NCBI RefSeq assembly: GCF_002257565.1
Contig: NZ_CP022736.1
Coordinates: 1,798,001-1,862,000, forward strand
From: Herbaspirillum sp. meg3
Lineage (GTDB): Bacteria; Pseudomonadota; Gammaproteobacteria; Burkholderiales; Burkholderiaceae_D
Length of the DNA: 64,000 nucleotides
Direction of reading: 5' to 3'
Shown here piece after piece: positions 8,176 through 17,570 of the stretch. Below the pieces are notes generated by a model. It was not told where the DNA came from, searched no databases, and saw nothing but the letters and a program-made list of their open reading frames with translations. Each line of letters opens with the position of its first letter. Within the stretch, counting starts at the first letter, position 1. The position numbers were made by a program, and so were the translations under genes.

Positions 8176-9459
8176 ATGAGTTTTCAACAAGGCCTGAGCG
8201 GTTTGGCAGGGGCATCGAAGAGCCTCGACGTCATCGGCAATAACGTTGCCAACGCCAGCACGGTGGGTTTTAAGTCGGCACAAGCACAATTCGCCGACAT
8301 GTATGCCAATTCGATGAATCGCTCCGGCAACTCGCCGGTTGGTATCGGTGTAGCAGTGGCCAACGTTCAGCAGGCTTTCACGCAAGGTAACGTTACAACC
8401 ACCAACAATCCACTGGACATCGCCATCAACGGCGACGGTTTCTTCCGCATGCAAAGCAGCCTGTCCGATGCTGCACCAATGTATGGCCGCAACGGTCAGT
8501 TCCAGCTGGACAAGGATGGCTACATCATCAACCCAAGCGAAAAGGGGGCCTACCTGACCGGTTGGCTGGGTACTGTGGTTGGTGGTGATCCAGTGCCGCT
8601 GAAGATCGATACCTCAAATATTCCTGCGACACAGACCACAAACGTAGCAAGCAAGCTGAATCTGGATTCTCGCCTGACTGCCATCGACTCTACCGCGACG
8701 CCATTTGTTTTCGGTGATTCAACGACATGGAACAGCACCACCGGCGTTACCGTCTATGACAGCTTGGGCAATAGCTACAATGTCCAGACCTACTACGTCA
8801 AGAACAAGGCTACATCCACGGCCACCCAAACTAACTGGGATGTATATACGACGGTTGATGGCAAGGCATACCCTGCCTTTACGACACCTGCGACACAGGC
8901 GAAAGTCGGTACGCTGTCATTCGACAATAACGGTATTCTGCTGACCGCTGCACCGGCAACTCCACAACCGGCAGCTACTTTACATCTGACACCGCAAGCT
9001 GGCGCTGCTTTTGCTGCTGCTGGTATCACGCTGAACTACTCCGGGACGACACAGACCGGTGCTGATTTCGCGCCAATCGCACAAAGCCAGGATGGCAAAG
9101 AACCAGGCGTTTTGTCGAGCTTCTCGATTGGCAAGGATGGCCAGATCATGGGCAGCTATTCGAACAACGATACCAAGATCTTGGGGCAGGTTCTGCTGGT
9201 TAATTTTGCGAACCCTAATGGCTTGCAGCCATTGGGGAGCAACTTGTACGCTGCGACGTCCGATGCAGGCGAGCCGTTGATCGGCAAGCCGACCACAGGT
9301 CAGTTCGGTGTTTTGCAAGCACGTGCGGTGGAAGACTCCAACGTCGATCTGACCACGGAACTGGTCAACATGATCGTGGCGCAACGCGTTTATCAGGCCA
9401 ATTCACAAACCATCAAGGTGCAGGATACTGTTCTGCAAACCTTGGTCAGCTTGCGTTAA
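8176..9459 (+). CDS. flgE: Flagellar hook protein FlgE
   Basis: Main subunit of the hook, the universal joint between rod and filament. It has 427 residues. The N-terminal rod/hook motif is FQQGLSGLAGASKSLDVIGN, then NNVANASTVGFKSA. The middle domain is variable and Thr/Ala-rich, and the C-terminus is LTTELVNMIVAQRVYQANSQ. The start has AAGGAGAATC ahead. Length is slightly above the enteric 402. Confidence 0.96.
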   Translation: MSFQQGLSGLAGASKSLDVIGNNVANASTVGFKSAQAQFADMYANSMNRSGNSPVGIGVAVANVQQAFTQGNVTTTNNPLDIAINGDGFFRMQSSLSDAAPMYGRNGQFQLDKDGYIINPSEKGAYLTGWLGTVVGGDPVPLKIDTSNIPATQTTNVASKLNLDSRLTAIDSTATPFVFGDSTTWNSTTGVTVYDSLGNSYNVQTYYVKNKATSTATQTNWDVYTTVDGKAYPAFTTPATQAKVGTLSFDNNGILLTAAPATPQPAATLHLTPQAGAAFAAAGITLNYSGTTQTGADFAPIAQSQDGKEPGVLSSFSIGKDGQIMGSYSNNDTKILGQVLLVNFANPNGLQPLGSNLYAATSDAGEPLIGKPTTGQFGVLQARAVEDSNVDLTTELVNMIVAQRVYQANSQTIKVQDTVLQTLVSLR

Positions 9460-9557
9460 TAGCAGGACCAAGTCTGAGCAATTTGACTTATTTGACTCAT
9501 TTGAATTAAGTGGGGAGGCGTGCGGTAACACTGCCGCACGCAAATTTAGGGGTAACT

Positions 9558-10298
9558 ATGGATCGTGTGATCTACACCGCCATGTCCGGCGCCAAGCACA
9601 CACTGGAGCAACAGGCCAATACCAGCAACAATTTGGCCAATGCAACGACGACCGGTTTTCGCGAACAGCTCAATACCTTTCGCGCAGTGCCTGTTGTCGG
9701 CGAAGGGTTGGCGACGCGCACGTTTGTGGTCGATTCGACCGCAGGCACCAATTTCAGTGCAGGTCCGATTCAGGATACCGGTCGCGCACTCGATGTCGCG
9801 GTTCAAGGTCCGGGTTGGATCGCCGTTCAGAGTGCTGACGGCGGTGAAGCCTATACTCGCAACGGCAGCTTCAAGCTGAGCGAAAACGGCATTCTGCAAA
9901 CGCAGACAGGTCTGAACGTGATGGGCGATGGCGGCCCGATCAGTATTCCTCCTGATGTCACCATTGCGATTGCTTCCGACGGCACTGTGTCGTCGATTCC
10001 GACAACCGGGACACCAAATGCGGTGAATATTCTGGGACGGATCAAGCTGGTCAATCCGGATGAAAAAGCATTGAAGCGCGGCGATGACGGTTTGTTCCGT
10101 ATGACCGCAGGCACGCAGGCACCGCCGGACGCCAATGTGCGCCTCGCCGGTGGTGCATTGGAAGGCAGTAACGTCAACGTTGTCGAGTCGATGGTCAGCA
10201 TGATCAATCTCGCACGCCAATTCGATCTGAACATGAAGGTGATTACAACCGCCCAAAGTGATTCGGATAAAGCGACACAAATTCTGTCGGTGAGTTAA
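9558..10298 (+). CDS. flgF: Flagellar proximal rod protein FlgF
   Basis: Rod subunit of 246 residues. I chose ATG at 9558, giving MDRVIYTAMSGAKHTLEQQA, the standard FlgF start. The upstream in-frame extension to 9510 has no ribosome site or family match. It holds the N-terminal NNLANATTTGFREQ and C-terminal VVESMVSMINLARQFDLNMK motifs. It comes 98 bases after flgE; that gap is AT-rich with no clear promoter. Confidence 0.95.
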   Translation: MDRVIYTAMSGAKHTLEQQANTSNNLANATTTGFREQLNTFRAVPVVGEGLATRTFVVDSTAGTNFSAGPIQDTGRALDVAVQGPGWIAVQSADGGEAYTRNGSFKLSENGILQTQTGLNVMGDGGPISIPPDVTIAIASDGTVSSIPTTGTPNAVNILGRIKLVNPDEKALKRGDDGLFRMTAGTQAPPDANVRLAGGALEGSNVNVVESMVSMINLARQFDLNMKVITTAQSDSDKATQILSVS

Positions 10299-10319
10299 TA
10301 ACCAGGTACTGGAGAAAAA

Positions 10320-11102
10320 ATGATTCGTTCCTTGTGGATTTCCAAAACTGGTCTGGATGCGCAACAAACGCAACTGGACGTGATTTCCAATAACCTGGCT
10401 AACGTCAGCACCAACGGTTTCAAGCGTTCGCGCGCCGTGTTTGAAGACCTGATGTACCAGACAATTCGCCAGCCAGGCGCCCAATCGTCGCAGCAGACAC
10501 AATTGCCGTCGGGCCTGCAGATCGGCACCGGTGTACGTCCTGTCGCGACCGAGCGTATTCATACGCAAGGCAACGTGAACCAGACAGACAATGACAAGGA
10601 CATCGCCATCCAAGGTGCGGGTTTCTTCCAGGTTCTGATGCCGGACGGCACGACGCAATACACGCGCGACGGCTCGTTCCAGACAGACAGCCAAGGCCAG
10701 CTGGTGACGTCCAGCGGCTACACGGTGCAACCGCCGATCACGATTCCGGCCAATACAACCAAGCTGACAGTCGGTCGCGATGGCACGGTCTCGATCATGC
10801 AAGCCGGTTCGGCGGCGTCAACACAGATCGGTACGCTGCAGGTCGCTACCTTCATCAATCCGGCCGGTCTGGAAAGCAAGGGCGAAAACCTGTACGCAGA
10901 AACTGCCGCGTCGGGTACACCTGCACCAAATACCCCGGGCACCAACGGCGCCGGCGCACTGTGGCAAGGCTACGTTGAAACGTCGAACGTCAACGTTGTC
11001 GAGGAAATGGTCAACATGATCCAGACTCAGCGCGCTTACGAGATCAACAGTAAAGCAATCACCACATCCGACCAGATGCTGGCAAAACTGTCGCAAATGT
11101 AA
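10320..11102 (+). CDS. flgG: Flagellar distal rod protein FlgG
   Basis: Main subunit of the distal rod. It has 260 residues, the normal FlgG length. It begins MIRSLWISKTGLDAQQTQLD, followed by SNNLANVSTNGFKRSRAVFE. The end EEMVNMIQTQRAYEINSKAI is nearly invariant in FlgG. The ATG follows CTGGAGAAAA, 21 bases after flgF. Confidence 0.97.
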   Translation: MIRSLWISKTGLDAQQTQLDVISNNLANVSTNGFKRSRAVFEDLMYQTIRQPGAQSSQQTQLPSGLQIGTGVRPVATERIHTQGNVNQTDNDKDIAIQGAGFFQVLMPDGTTQYTRDGSFQTDSQGQLVTSSGYTVQPPITIPANTTKLTVGRDGTVSIMQAGSAASTQIGTLQVATFINPAGLESKGENLYAETAASGTPAPNTPGTNGAGALWQGYVETSNVNVVEEMVNMIQTQRAYEINSKAITTSDQMLAKLSQM

Positions 11103-11160
11103 TGGCTGGTGTATTGCGTATTTGTACTACTTTGTTTTGATGAAATGGGATGAGGCAAAC

Positions 11161-11820
11161 ATGAATAGCCTGCTGAAATTTGCTGCCATCATCGGGATGT
11201 TCGCCATCGCTGGATGTACTACCGTGCCGGAGTCGATCGTCACCGGGCCGAAGTCGGCCCGGCCCGAACCGGCTTCGTATGCGCCACCGACCAACGGCGC
11301 GATTTTCCAGTCGGCGGCTTATCGCCCGCTGCTGGAAGATCGTCGTGCGCGTCTGGTTGGCGATACCCTGACCATTGTCATCAATGAAAATACAACCGCA
11401 GCCAAGTCCGCTGGCAGCTCGTCCAGCAAAACCGGCAGCGCGACCGCAGTTGCGCCGACCTTGTTCGGCACCTCGATCAAGGAATTGTCCGGCAGCGGCG
11501 GCAGCACCAATAAATACGATGAGAAGGGCGCTATTTCGTCCAGTAACAATTTCACCGGCACGATCGGTGTGACAGTGATCGAAGTACTGCCTAACGGTAA
11601 TCTTTTGGTCAGCGGCGAGAAGCAGGTCGCTCTCGACAAGGGCGTTGAATATGTGCGCTTCTCGGGTACCGTCAGCCCTGACAAAATCGCTACCGGCAAT
11701 ACCGTTTCGTCGACCGCAGTGGCCGACGCCAAAGTGGAATATCGCACCAATACTCGTGTCGATATGGCCGAGTTTATGTCTTCGTTGTCGCGCTTTTTCT
11801 TCAGCGTCTCACCGTTCTGA
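11161..11820 (+). CDS. flgH: Flagellar L-ring lipoprotein FlgH
   Basis: Forms the outer-membrane L-ring bushing around the rod. I chose ATG at 11161 behind GATGAGGCAA. It gives a short lipoprotein signal with lipobox FAIAGC (cysteine near 19) and 219 residues in all, as in other FlgH. The conserved core DTLTIVINENTTAAKSAG and the end FMSSLSRFFFSVSPF are present. An upstream in-frame ATG at 11122 has no lipoprotein logic. Confidence 0.96.
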   Translation: MNSLLKFAAIIGMFAIAGCTTVPESIVTGPKSARPEPASYAPPTNGAIFQSAAYRPLLEDRRARLVGDTLTIVINENTTAAKSAGSSSSKTGSATAVAPTLFGTSIKELSGSGGSTNKYDEKGAISSSNNFTGTIGVTVIEVLPNGNLLVSGEKQVALDKGVEYVRFSGTVSPDKIATGNTVSSTAVADAKVEYRTNTRVDMAEFMSSLSRFFFSVSPF

Positions 11821-11832
11821 TCAGGGAGTCGC

Positions 11833-12975
11833 ATGATGATTCAACGTTCATTCTTGGCGCAGCACACCAGCCGGTTAGTGTCGGTTCTGCTCGCTTCCAT
11901 TACTTTGCTCAGTGCTGGTGTTGCGCACGCCGAGCGTCTTAAGGATCTCGCCAGCATTCAGGGCGTACGTCAGAATCAACTGGTCGGTTACGGCCTCGCC
12001 GTCGGTCTCGACGGCAGCGGTGACCAAACCACGCAAACGCCTTTCACAGTCCAAAGCGTCGTCAGCATGCTTCAGCAACTGGGCGTGAATCTTCCCAGCA
12101 CCTCGACCAGCAACATGCAATTGAAGAACGTTGCTGCCGTGATGGTGACGACATCGTTGCCTGCATTCTCGCAGCCGGGCCAGACGCTGGATGTCACCGT
12201 GTCATCGATCGGTAACGCCAAGAGTATTCGCGGTGGAACCCTGTTGATGGCCCCGCTTAAAGGTGCAGATGGTCAGATTTATGCAATCGCGCAAGGCAAT
12301 ATCGTGGTCGGCGGTGCCGGTGCATCGGCGGCCGGTAGCAGCACCACCATCAATCAATTAAGCGTAGGCCGTATTTCTGCCGGCGCCACGGTTGAACGTG
12401 CGGTTCCTTCGGCACTGGGCCAAGGCGACGCCATTAATCTGGAGTTGAACGACAACGATTTTTCCACCGCCAGCCGTGTGGTGGAAGCAGTGAACAAGCG
12501 GTTCGGTTTTGACACCGCGGTAGCGCAAGATGGCCGCGTGATTCGTATCCGCGCCCCGGTGGGTAGCGGTGAGCGTGTCGCCTTCCTCGGTGCGCTGGAA
12601 AATATCGACGTCATTCCTGCACGTGTCAGCGCGAAGGTGATTCTGAATGCCCGTACAGGTTCAGTCGTGATGAATCAGTCCGTGAGCCTCGATACCTGCG
12701 CCGTTTCACACGGTAATTTGTCAGTGGTGATCAACGCTGAAAACAGCATCAGTCAGCCAGGCGCCTTGTCCGGTGGTCAGACGGCGGCCAATCAGAATGC
12801 GCAAATTTCGATCAATTCGACACCAGGCAAGGTGATGTACCTGAAGGGCGGAGCTTCTCTGGCCGATGTGGTCAAGGCGCTCAACGCCATCGGAGCAACA
12901 CCTCAGGATTTGCTGGCAATTCTGCAAGCGATGAAGGCAGCTGGTTCGCTGCGCGCCGAGTTGGAAATCATCTAA
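11833..12975 (+). CDS. flgI: Flagellar P-ring protein FlgI
   Basis: Periplasmic P-ring subunit. It has 380 residues with a cleaved signal peptide (LLASITLLSAGVAHA, cleavage near 33). The conserved start of the mature protein is ERLKDLASIQGVRQNQLVGY. The family motifs GLDGSGDQTTQTPFT and LKGGASLADVVKALNAIGATPQDL are present. It lies 12 bases after flgH behind CAGGGAG; a second ATG at 11836 is possible. Confidence 0.97.
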   Translation: MMIQRSFLAQHTSRLVSVLLASITLLSAGVAHAERLKDLASIQGVRQNQLVGYGLAVGLDGSGDQTTQTPFTVQSVVSMLQQLGVNLPSTSTSNMQLKNVAAVMVTTSLPAFSQPGQTLDVTVSSIGNAKSIRGGTLLMAPLKGADGQIYAIAQGNIVVGGAGASAAGSSTTINQLSVGRISAGATVERAVPSALGQGDAINLELNDNDFSTASRVVEAVNKRFGFDTAVAQDGRVIRIRAPVGSGERVAFLGALENIDVIPARVSAKVILNARTGSVVMNQSVSLDTCAVSHGNLSVVINAENSISQPGALSGGQTAANQNAQISINSTPGKVMYLKGGASLADVVKALNAIGATPQDLLAILQAMKAAGSLRAELEII

Positions 12976-12988
12976 TCAAGGCAAGCTC

Positions 12989-13933
12989 ATGATCAACAAC
13001 ATCAAGCCGGTCAATCCGACTGAAAGCCTTGCCGTCGATGCCAACAGCCTGAACAGTCTGAAATCGTCGGCAGCTGCGCAGTCGCCGGAGTCGCTCAAGG
13101 GCGCGGCCAAACAGTTCGAGGCCTTGTTCCTGAACATGATGATGAAGAGCATGCGCGACGCGACGCCGCAAGATGGCTTGTTCGACAATCAGCAGACCAA
13201 GATGTTTACCAGCATGCTGGATCAGCAGTTGAGCCAGAACATGGCGCAGCGCGGTGTCGGTCTGGCCGATATGTTGGTGCGTCAGCTTTCACATAGTCTC
13301 AACAAGCAATTGCCGACCGACGATGAGGCATCGTCGTCCTTGCCGCTTGATATCCCGCTGGCCAATAGTCTGAGTGATCTCGATAAGGCACGCCTGGTGC
13401 AAGGCATCGCCAACAGTACCGATGATGCATCGCAGGGCGGCGGCAAACGTAACAAGGGTGGTCAGCAACGCCCGGCGCATGTCGAAGCATTCCAAAGCCG
13501 TCTGCAGGCCGATGCGGAAGCAGCCAGTCAGGTCACTGGTATCCCAGCCAAGTTCATGCTGGCGCAAGCTGCATTGGAAACCGGCTGGGGCAAGAAGGAA
13601 ATCCGCGCCCGCGACGGTAGCTCAGCGCACAATCTGTTCGGCATCAAGGCCACTGGCAACTGGACCGGCAAGGTGGTCGAGGCGACCACGGTTGAGTATG
13701 TCAATGGCGTGGCGCAGCGCAAGATTGAAAAATTCCGCGCTTACGACTCCTACTCGGAAGCCTTCCAGGACTACGCCAAGCTGCTGCGCAGCAATCCTCG
13801 CTACGAAAAAGTATTGGCGAACGCGCAAGACGCTCACGGTTTTGCCTACGGTCTGCAACGCGCAGGCTATGCAACCGATCCGCATTATGCGGAAAAGCTA
13901 TCGCGCATCATCCGTCAATCTCTCTCCGCATAA
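12989..13933 (+). CDS. flgJ: Rod-capping protein and peptidoglycan hydrolase FlgJ
   Basis: A two-domain protein that caps the rod and cuts a hole in peptidoglycan. Residues about 30-105 form the rod-binding domain (AAKQFEALFLNMMMKSMRDA). A Lys/Gly/Gln-rich linker (about 150-165) leads to a C-terminal glucosaminidase domain (about 165-314). That domain has FMLAQAALETGWGKKEI, where the glutamate is the likely catalytic acid, and AHNLFGIKATGNW. Its length (314) fits the fused beta/gamma-proteobacterial form. Confidence 0.96.
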   Translation: MINNIKPVNPTESLAVDANSLNSLKSSAAAQSPESLKGAAKQFEALFLNMMMKSMRDATPQDGLFDNQQTKMFTSMLDQQLSQNMAQRGVGLADMLVRQLSHSLNKQLPTDDEASSSLPLDIPLANSLSDLDKARLVQGIANSTDDASQGGGKRNKGGQQRPAHVEAFQSRLQADAEAASQVTGIPAKFMLAQAALETGWGKKEIRARDGSSAHNLFGIKATGNWTGKVVEATTVEYVNGVAQRKIEKFRAYDSYSEAFQDYAKLLRSNPRYEKVLANAQDAHGFAYGLQRAGYATDPHYAEKLSRIIRQSLSA

Positions 13934-14040
13934 TTTTCGACCTGATTCTCAGGGAAGCAGTGGATGCGGCCAGAATGAATTGTCATTTTTCGGGAACGCA
14001 GACGGGTTGGCGAACTCTCAAATTCATTGCCGGCCGTTCC

Positions 14041-14067
14041 TAAAGTTTCCTGACGAAATGCCGTTGA
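14041..14067 (+). promoter_or_regulatory. Sigma-28 (FliA) promoter of flgKL
   Basis: TAAAGTTT (14041-14048), an 11-base spacer, then GCCGTTGA (14060-14067). The -35 element is perfect and the -10 matches 6 of 8. It stands 30 bases before the flgK start, in the only sizeable gap (163 bases) between flgJ and flgK, so flgKL is set apart as a late transcription unit. Confidence 0.88.
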
Positions 14068-14096
14068 TCAGGATATTCCGTTAAAGAAAATATCGT

Positions 14097-16364
14097 ATGG
14101 CTACCAGCATCTTCAGTATCGGGCAGAGTGCTCTCGCCGCGGCTCAGGCAGCGCAGGCGACGACCAGCCACAATATTTCCAATGCGACAACACCGGGTTA
14201 CAACCGGCAGGTGGTCGTGCAAAGCACGGCTGGTGGTATCAACTACGGCTATGGATTTGTCGGACAAGGTACCCAGGTTGCAGAAATCAAGCGCGTCTAT
14301 GATGATTTTCTGTACAAACAAGTATTGTCGTCCCAGACGACAGCCAGTTCGCTGGACTCCTATGCTACGCAGATCAGTCAGATCAATAATCTGATCGCGG
14401 ATACATCGGCAGGTTTGTCGCCGGCATTGCAAGATTTTTTTGCGAGCACGCAAAATCTGGCCTCGACACCGAACGTTGACGGTGCACGCCAATCTGTTAT
14501 TTCTGCCGGCCAGACTCTGGCGGCGCGCTTCCAGAGCCTGAATGATCAATTGACGCAGAGCCGCAACGGCGTCAATAGCCAGATCACCTCCACGGTCGAT
14601 ACCATCAATGCTTACGCCAATCAGATCCTGGCGCTTAATCAGGCCATTCTGAAGGCTTCCGGCGGTACTGGTGTTGCTCCTAATGACTTGCTGGACCAGC
14701 GCGATCAGGCTATTGCTGATCTTAATAAAGTCGTTAAAGTCACGACCTTGCCACAAGACAATGGTTCGATGAGCGTATTCATCGGCAATGGGCAGCCGCT
14801 GGTGTTGGGCAACACAGTGTCGGCCCTGGTGGCGACCCCGGCAACTAATGATCCGACCCGTCTGCAGATTTCTTATCAGACCAATGGTCAAAACGTCCTG
14901 ATTCCGGATTCGGCGTTCAGTGGCGGCAGCCTTGGTGGTCTCTTGCAATATCGCAGCGAGACGCTCGACGTAGCACAAAATACGCTCGGCCGCATCGCCA
15001 TTGCCATGGCGACAGCATTCAACACGCAGCACAAGCTGGGCCAGGATCAGAATGGCAACCTCGGTACTGATTTCTTCACCGTCGGTAAGCCAGTGGTCTA
15101 TAGCGACAGCAAGAATACATCCACGGCAGCGTTGACCGCGACCATTACGGATCCATCCAAGTTGTCGACCAGCGATTACAAGCTGAGCTATGACGGTACC
15201 AAGTATACGTTCACGCGTTTGTCCGATAACACCAAAACCGTCGTCGATCCTACGGCAACGCCTGCGGGTACATTCCCTGCCACAATTGATGGTGTGACCT
15301 ATACTCTTCCTACGCCGACAATGGCGGCCGGAGACAGCTTCCTGATCAAGCCGACCGTGAACGGTGCCAGTTCGATGAGCGTGGCTATCACTAATACGCA
15401 ACTCGTCGCCGCTGGTACGCCGGTGCTGACTGGAAGCAATGCCGTGACCGACATGGGTCTCGTCACTACCGGTAATACGGGTACCGGCGTGATTACTTCG
15501 GCCACAGTCGATAAAGCGACATTTACGACCGGTGCCACCCAGACTTACACTTACAGTTCCGGTACGACCTCCCTGGCGCTGGTGCCGCCGGCATCGGTGA
15601 ACGTGACGACTACCGCGGGCGTGACGACAACATATGCGGCGGGAGTACCGATTCCTTATTCGGCAGGAGCAACGGTTTCGAGCGGTGGCGTGAGCTTTGT
15701 GTTGAGTGGCGCACCAGCCAATGGAGACGCGTACAAGTTCTCGCCGGTGCCGGCCAATAGTGGCACTGCAACGATTTCGTCCGGCACGATCAACTCGTCC
15801 TACACGTCGTTGGCGGCAGGCACCAAGTTCACGTTTACTTTTAACAGCACTACCAATCAGTTCACGCCGTCGGCTTCGGTTGGTGCTGTTGTGGTGACAC
15901 ATGCAGACGGCACCACGACTAACTATGCGGCCGGCGCAGCGATCAATTACACGTCGGGAGATACGTTCACGACTGCCGGCGCCAGCTTCAAGATCACTGG
16001 CCAACCGGCTAACGGCGACCAATTCTATCTTGGCCCGAATACCAACGGCGTCAACGACAACCGCAATGCTCAGGCTTTGAACGCATTACAGACAGCCAAT
16101 ACCATTGGGAACACGTCGTTTCAGGGGTCGTATTCGCAGCTCGTTGCGACCATCGGCAACAAAACCAATGAAATAAATGTCACCAATAAGGCTGAAAATG
16201 CCCGTCTGACATCCATTCAGCAGCAACAGCAATCTGAGTCCGGCGTGAATCAGGATGAGGAATTGGCCAACATGATCAAGAACCAGACGGCCTACCAGGC
16301 CGCAGCCAAGATTATTCAGGCTGCCAGCGATATGCTGAACGTCTTGTTCACCCTTGGTGGTTAA
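14097..16364 (+). CDS. flgK: Hook-filament junction protein FlgK (HAP1), expanded
   Basis: First junction protein between hook and filament, exported with FlgN help. The ends are standard: SQSALAAAQAAQ-type start with SHNISNATTPGYNRQ, and DEELANMIKNQTAYQAAAKI near the C-terminus. It is 755 residues against about 547 in enterics. The extra length lies at about 345-650 and contains three related Thr/Ala/Gly-rich modules, each ending GD-S/A/Q-F/Y (GDSFLIKP, GDAYKFSP, GDQFYLGP). They are likely surface-exposed domain copies. Confidence 0.95.
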   Translation: MATSIFSIGQSALAAAQAAQATTSHNISNATTPGYNRQVVVQSTAGGINYGYGFVGQGTQVAEIKRVYDDFLYKQVLSSQTTASSLDSYATQISQINNLIADTSAGLSPALQDFFASTQNLASTPNVDGARQSVISAGQTLAARFQSLNDQLTQSRNGVNSQITSTVDTINAYANQILALNQAILKASGGTGVAPNDLLDQRDQAIADLNKVVKVTTLPQDNGSMSVFIGNGQPLVLGNTVSALVATPATNDPTRLQISYQTNGQNVLIPDSAFSGGSLGGLLQYRSETLDVAQNTLGRIAIAMATAFNTQHKLGQDQNGNLGTDFFTVGKPVVYSDSKNTSTAALTATITDPSKLSTSDYKLSYDGTKYTFTRLSDNTKTVVDPTATPAGTFPATIDGVTYTLPTPTMAAGDSFLIKPTVNGASSMSVAITNTQLVAAGTPVLTGSNAVTDMGLVTTGNTGTGVITSATVDKATFTTGATQTYTYSSGTTSLALVPPASVNVTTTAGVTTTYAAGVPIPYSAGATVSSGGVSFVLSGAPANGDAYKFSPVPANSGTATISSGTINSSYTSLAAGTKFTFTFNSTTNQFTPSASVGAVVVTHADGTTTNYAAGAAINYTSGDTFTTAGASFKITGQPANGDQFYLGPNTNGVNDNRNAQALNALQTANTIGNTSFQGSYSQLVATIGNKTNEINVTNKAENARLTSIQQQQQSESGVNQDEELANMIKNQTAYQAAAKIIQAASDMLNVLFTLGG
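15129..16040 (+). repeat. Three related modules within FlgK
   Basis: Protein-level repeats at about residues 345-420, 465-550 and 555-648 of FlgK. The last two are clearest: TTTYAAGVPIPYSAGATVSS and TTNYAAGAAINYTSGDTFTT, then SGAPANGDAYKFSP and TGQPANGDQFYLGP. They are too diverged to be recent DNA duplications. Confidence 0.75.
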
Positions 16365-16383
16365 AGTTTGAAGGAAGATTAAA

Positions 16384-17517
16384 ATGCGTATCAGCACCAA
16401 TATGATTTATCAGTTGAGCAACAATGATCTGACCAGCATGCAGGGTGGGATTTTAAAGCTCAACCAGCAAATTAACGCGGGCCAGACTGTCTTACTTCCG
16501 TCCGATGACCCGATTGCCGCTGCGCGCGCACTGGACTTGGCTCAGACGCAAGCGCTGAATACCCAGTTTGCGACTAATCGCAATAATGCCAACAGCTCCC
16601 TGGCAACTGTCAGCAATGCGCTGAGCAGCGTCACCGACATGATGTCCAAGCTCAAATCGGACATCATTGCTGCCGGTAATGCATCATTTTCCAACGCCGA
16701 GCGTGCCAACATGGCGTCGGAACTGAAGGGTAATCTCAACGAAATGCTGGGCTTTGCCAATTCCACCGATGGCCTGGGCAATTACGTGTTTGGCGGTTAT
16801 AAGAGCGGCGCTGCACCGTTTTCTTTCGACGACTCGGGCAACATCGTTTATAACGGTGACCAAGGTGCGCAAACGCTGCAAGTCGGGGCGACACGTCAGA
16901 TGGAAATCAGTGTTTCGGGACAGTCAGTGTTTCAAGGCAATGGTGTGGATACATTCAAGATGATGCAGAACATGATCACCTTGTTGTCCGTGCCGACCAC
17001 AGAGGCGGCAAATAACGCCGACACCACGGCCGCCAATACATTTGAATATCCCCCGAGTTCAGGCCAGTTCCCGATTCAGGCATACAAGACAGCACAAGCC
17101 GCACTCGACGCAGCCAAGCCAACCGATCCCAACTACGCGACACTGTTGACACAAGCTGCCAATGCCAAACTGTTGTCCGACAAAGCCGATGCGGCGCGTA
17201 CGCCGATTGCTGGAAGTCAGGCCGCCTTGACGCGTACTTTGAATTCGTTCCAGGCCTCGATCACTTCGCAGATGAGTAATATCGAAGCCGCGACAGCATC
17301 GGTGGGTGCGCGTCAGAACGAACTGGATAACCTTGATGCACAGGGCAAGGTGTTGGATCAGCAATACACTCAGACAACCAACGATTTGCTGGGTCGTAAC
17401 CTGAGCGATACGACTGAACTGGTTAGCCAATTGGCTCTTCAGCAGCAATATCTGCAAGCAGCACAAAAAGTGTTTGTGTCGACTACCAGTCTGACGCTGT
17501 TGAACTACCTCAAGTAA
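16384..17517 (+). CDS. flgL: Hook-filament junction protein FlgL (HAP3)
   Basis: Second junction protein, between FlgK and flagellin. It has 377 residues, longer than the enteric 317. The N-terminus MRISTNMIYQLSNNDLTSMQ and the SDDPIAAARALDLAQTQ block are flagellin-like. The C-terminal end ALQQQYLQAAQKVFVSTTSL is typical. The extra length is an Ala/Thr-rich helical insert around 205-275. It starts 19 bases after flgK behind AAGGAAG. Confidence 0.94.
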   Translation: MRISTNMIYQLSNNDLTSMQGGILKLNQQINAGQTVLLPSDDPIAAARALDLAQTQALNTQFATNRNNANSSLATVSNALSSVTDMMSKLKSDIIAAGNASFSNAERANMASELKGNLNEMLGFANSTDGLGNYVFGGYKSGAAPFSFDDSGNIVYNGDQGAQTLQVGATRQMEISVSGQSVFQGNGVDTFKMMQNMITLLSVPTTEAANNADTTAANTFEYPPSSGQFPIQAYKTAQAALDAAKPTDPNYATLLTQAANAKLLSDKADAARTPIAGSQAALTRTLNSFQASITSQMSNIEAATASVGARQNELDNLDAQGKVLDQQYTQTTNDLLGRNLSDTTELVSQLALQQQYLQAAQKVFVSTTSLTLLNYLK

Positions 17518-17525
17518 TTCTTTCT

Positions 17526-17551
17526 GCCGGGTGAGCCTGCGTTCACCCGGC
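17526..17551. terminator. Hairpin after flgL
   Basis: A perfect 9-base inverted repeat, GCCGGGTGA and TCACCCGGC, with an 8-base loop lies between convergent flgL and the efflux channel gene. A T-rich but broken run follows on the plus strand, so it is a likely, not ideal, intrinsic terminator. Confidence 0.7.
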
Positions 17552-17570
17552 GTCCTGATTTCTCTTCCCT

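Noticed and set aside
7420..8454. 344-codon frame antisense to flgD/flgE
   Set aside because: Shadow of two solid genes; no recognisable domain.
9546..10802. 418-codon frame antisense to flgF/flgG
   Set aside because: Covers two well-supported genes on the plus strand; Cys/His/Arg-rich shadow translation.
14040..16022. Long open frame (660 codons) antisense to flgK
   Set aside because: It is Arg/Cys/His-rich with no family resemblance, has no ribosome site, and is explained by codon bias of the Ala/Thr-rich flgK on the other strand.
16362..16369. TAAAGTTT at the flgK stop as a sigma-28 -35 for flgL
   Set aside because: No -10 element follows at 11 bases; it is the flgK stop codon and leader.
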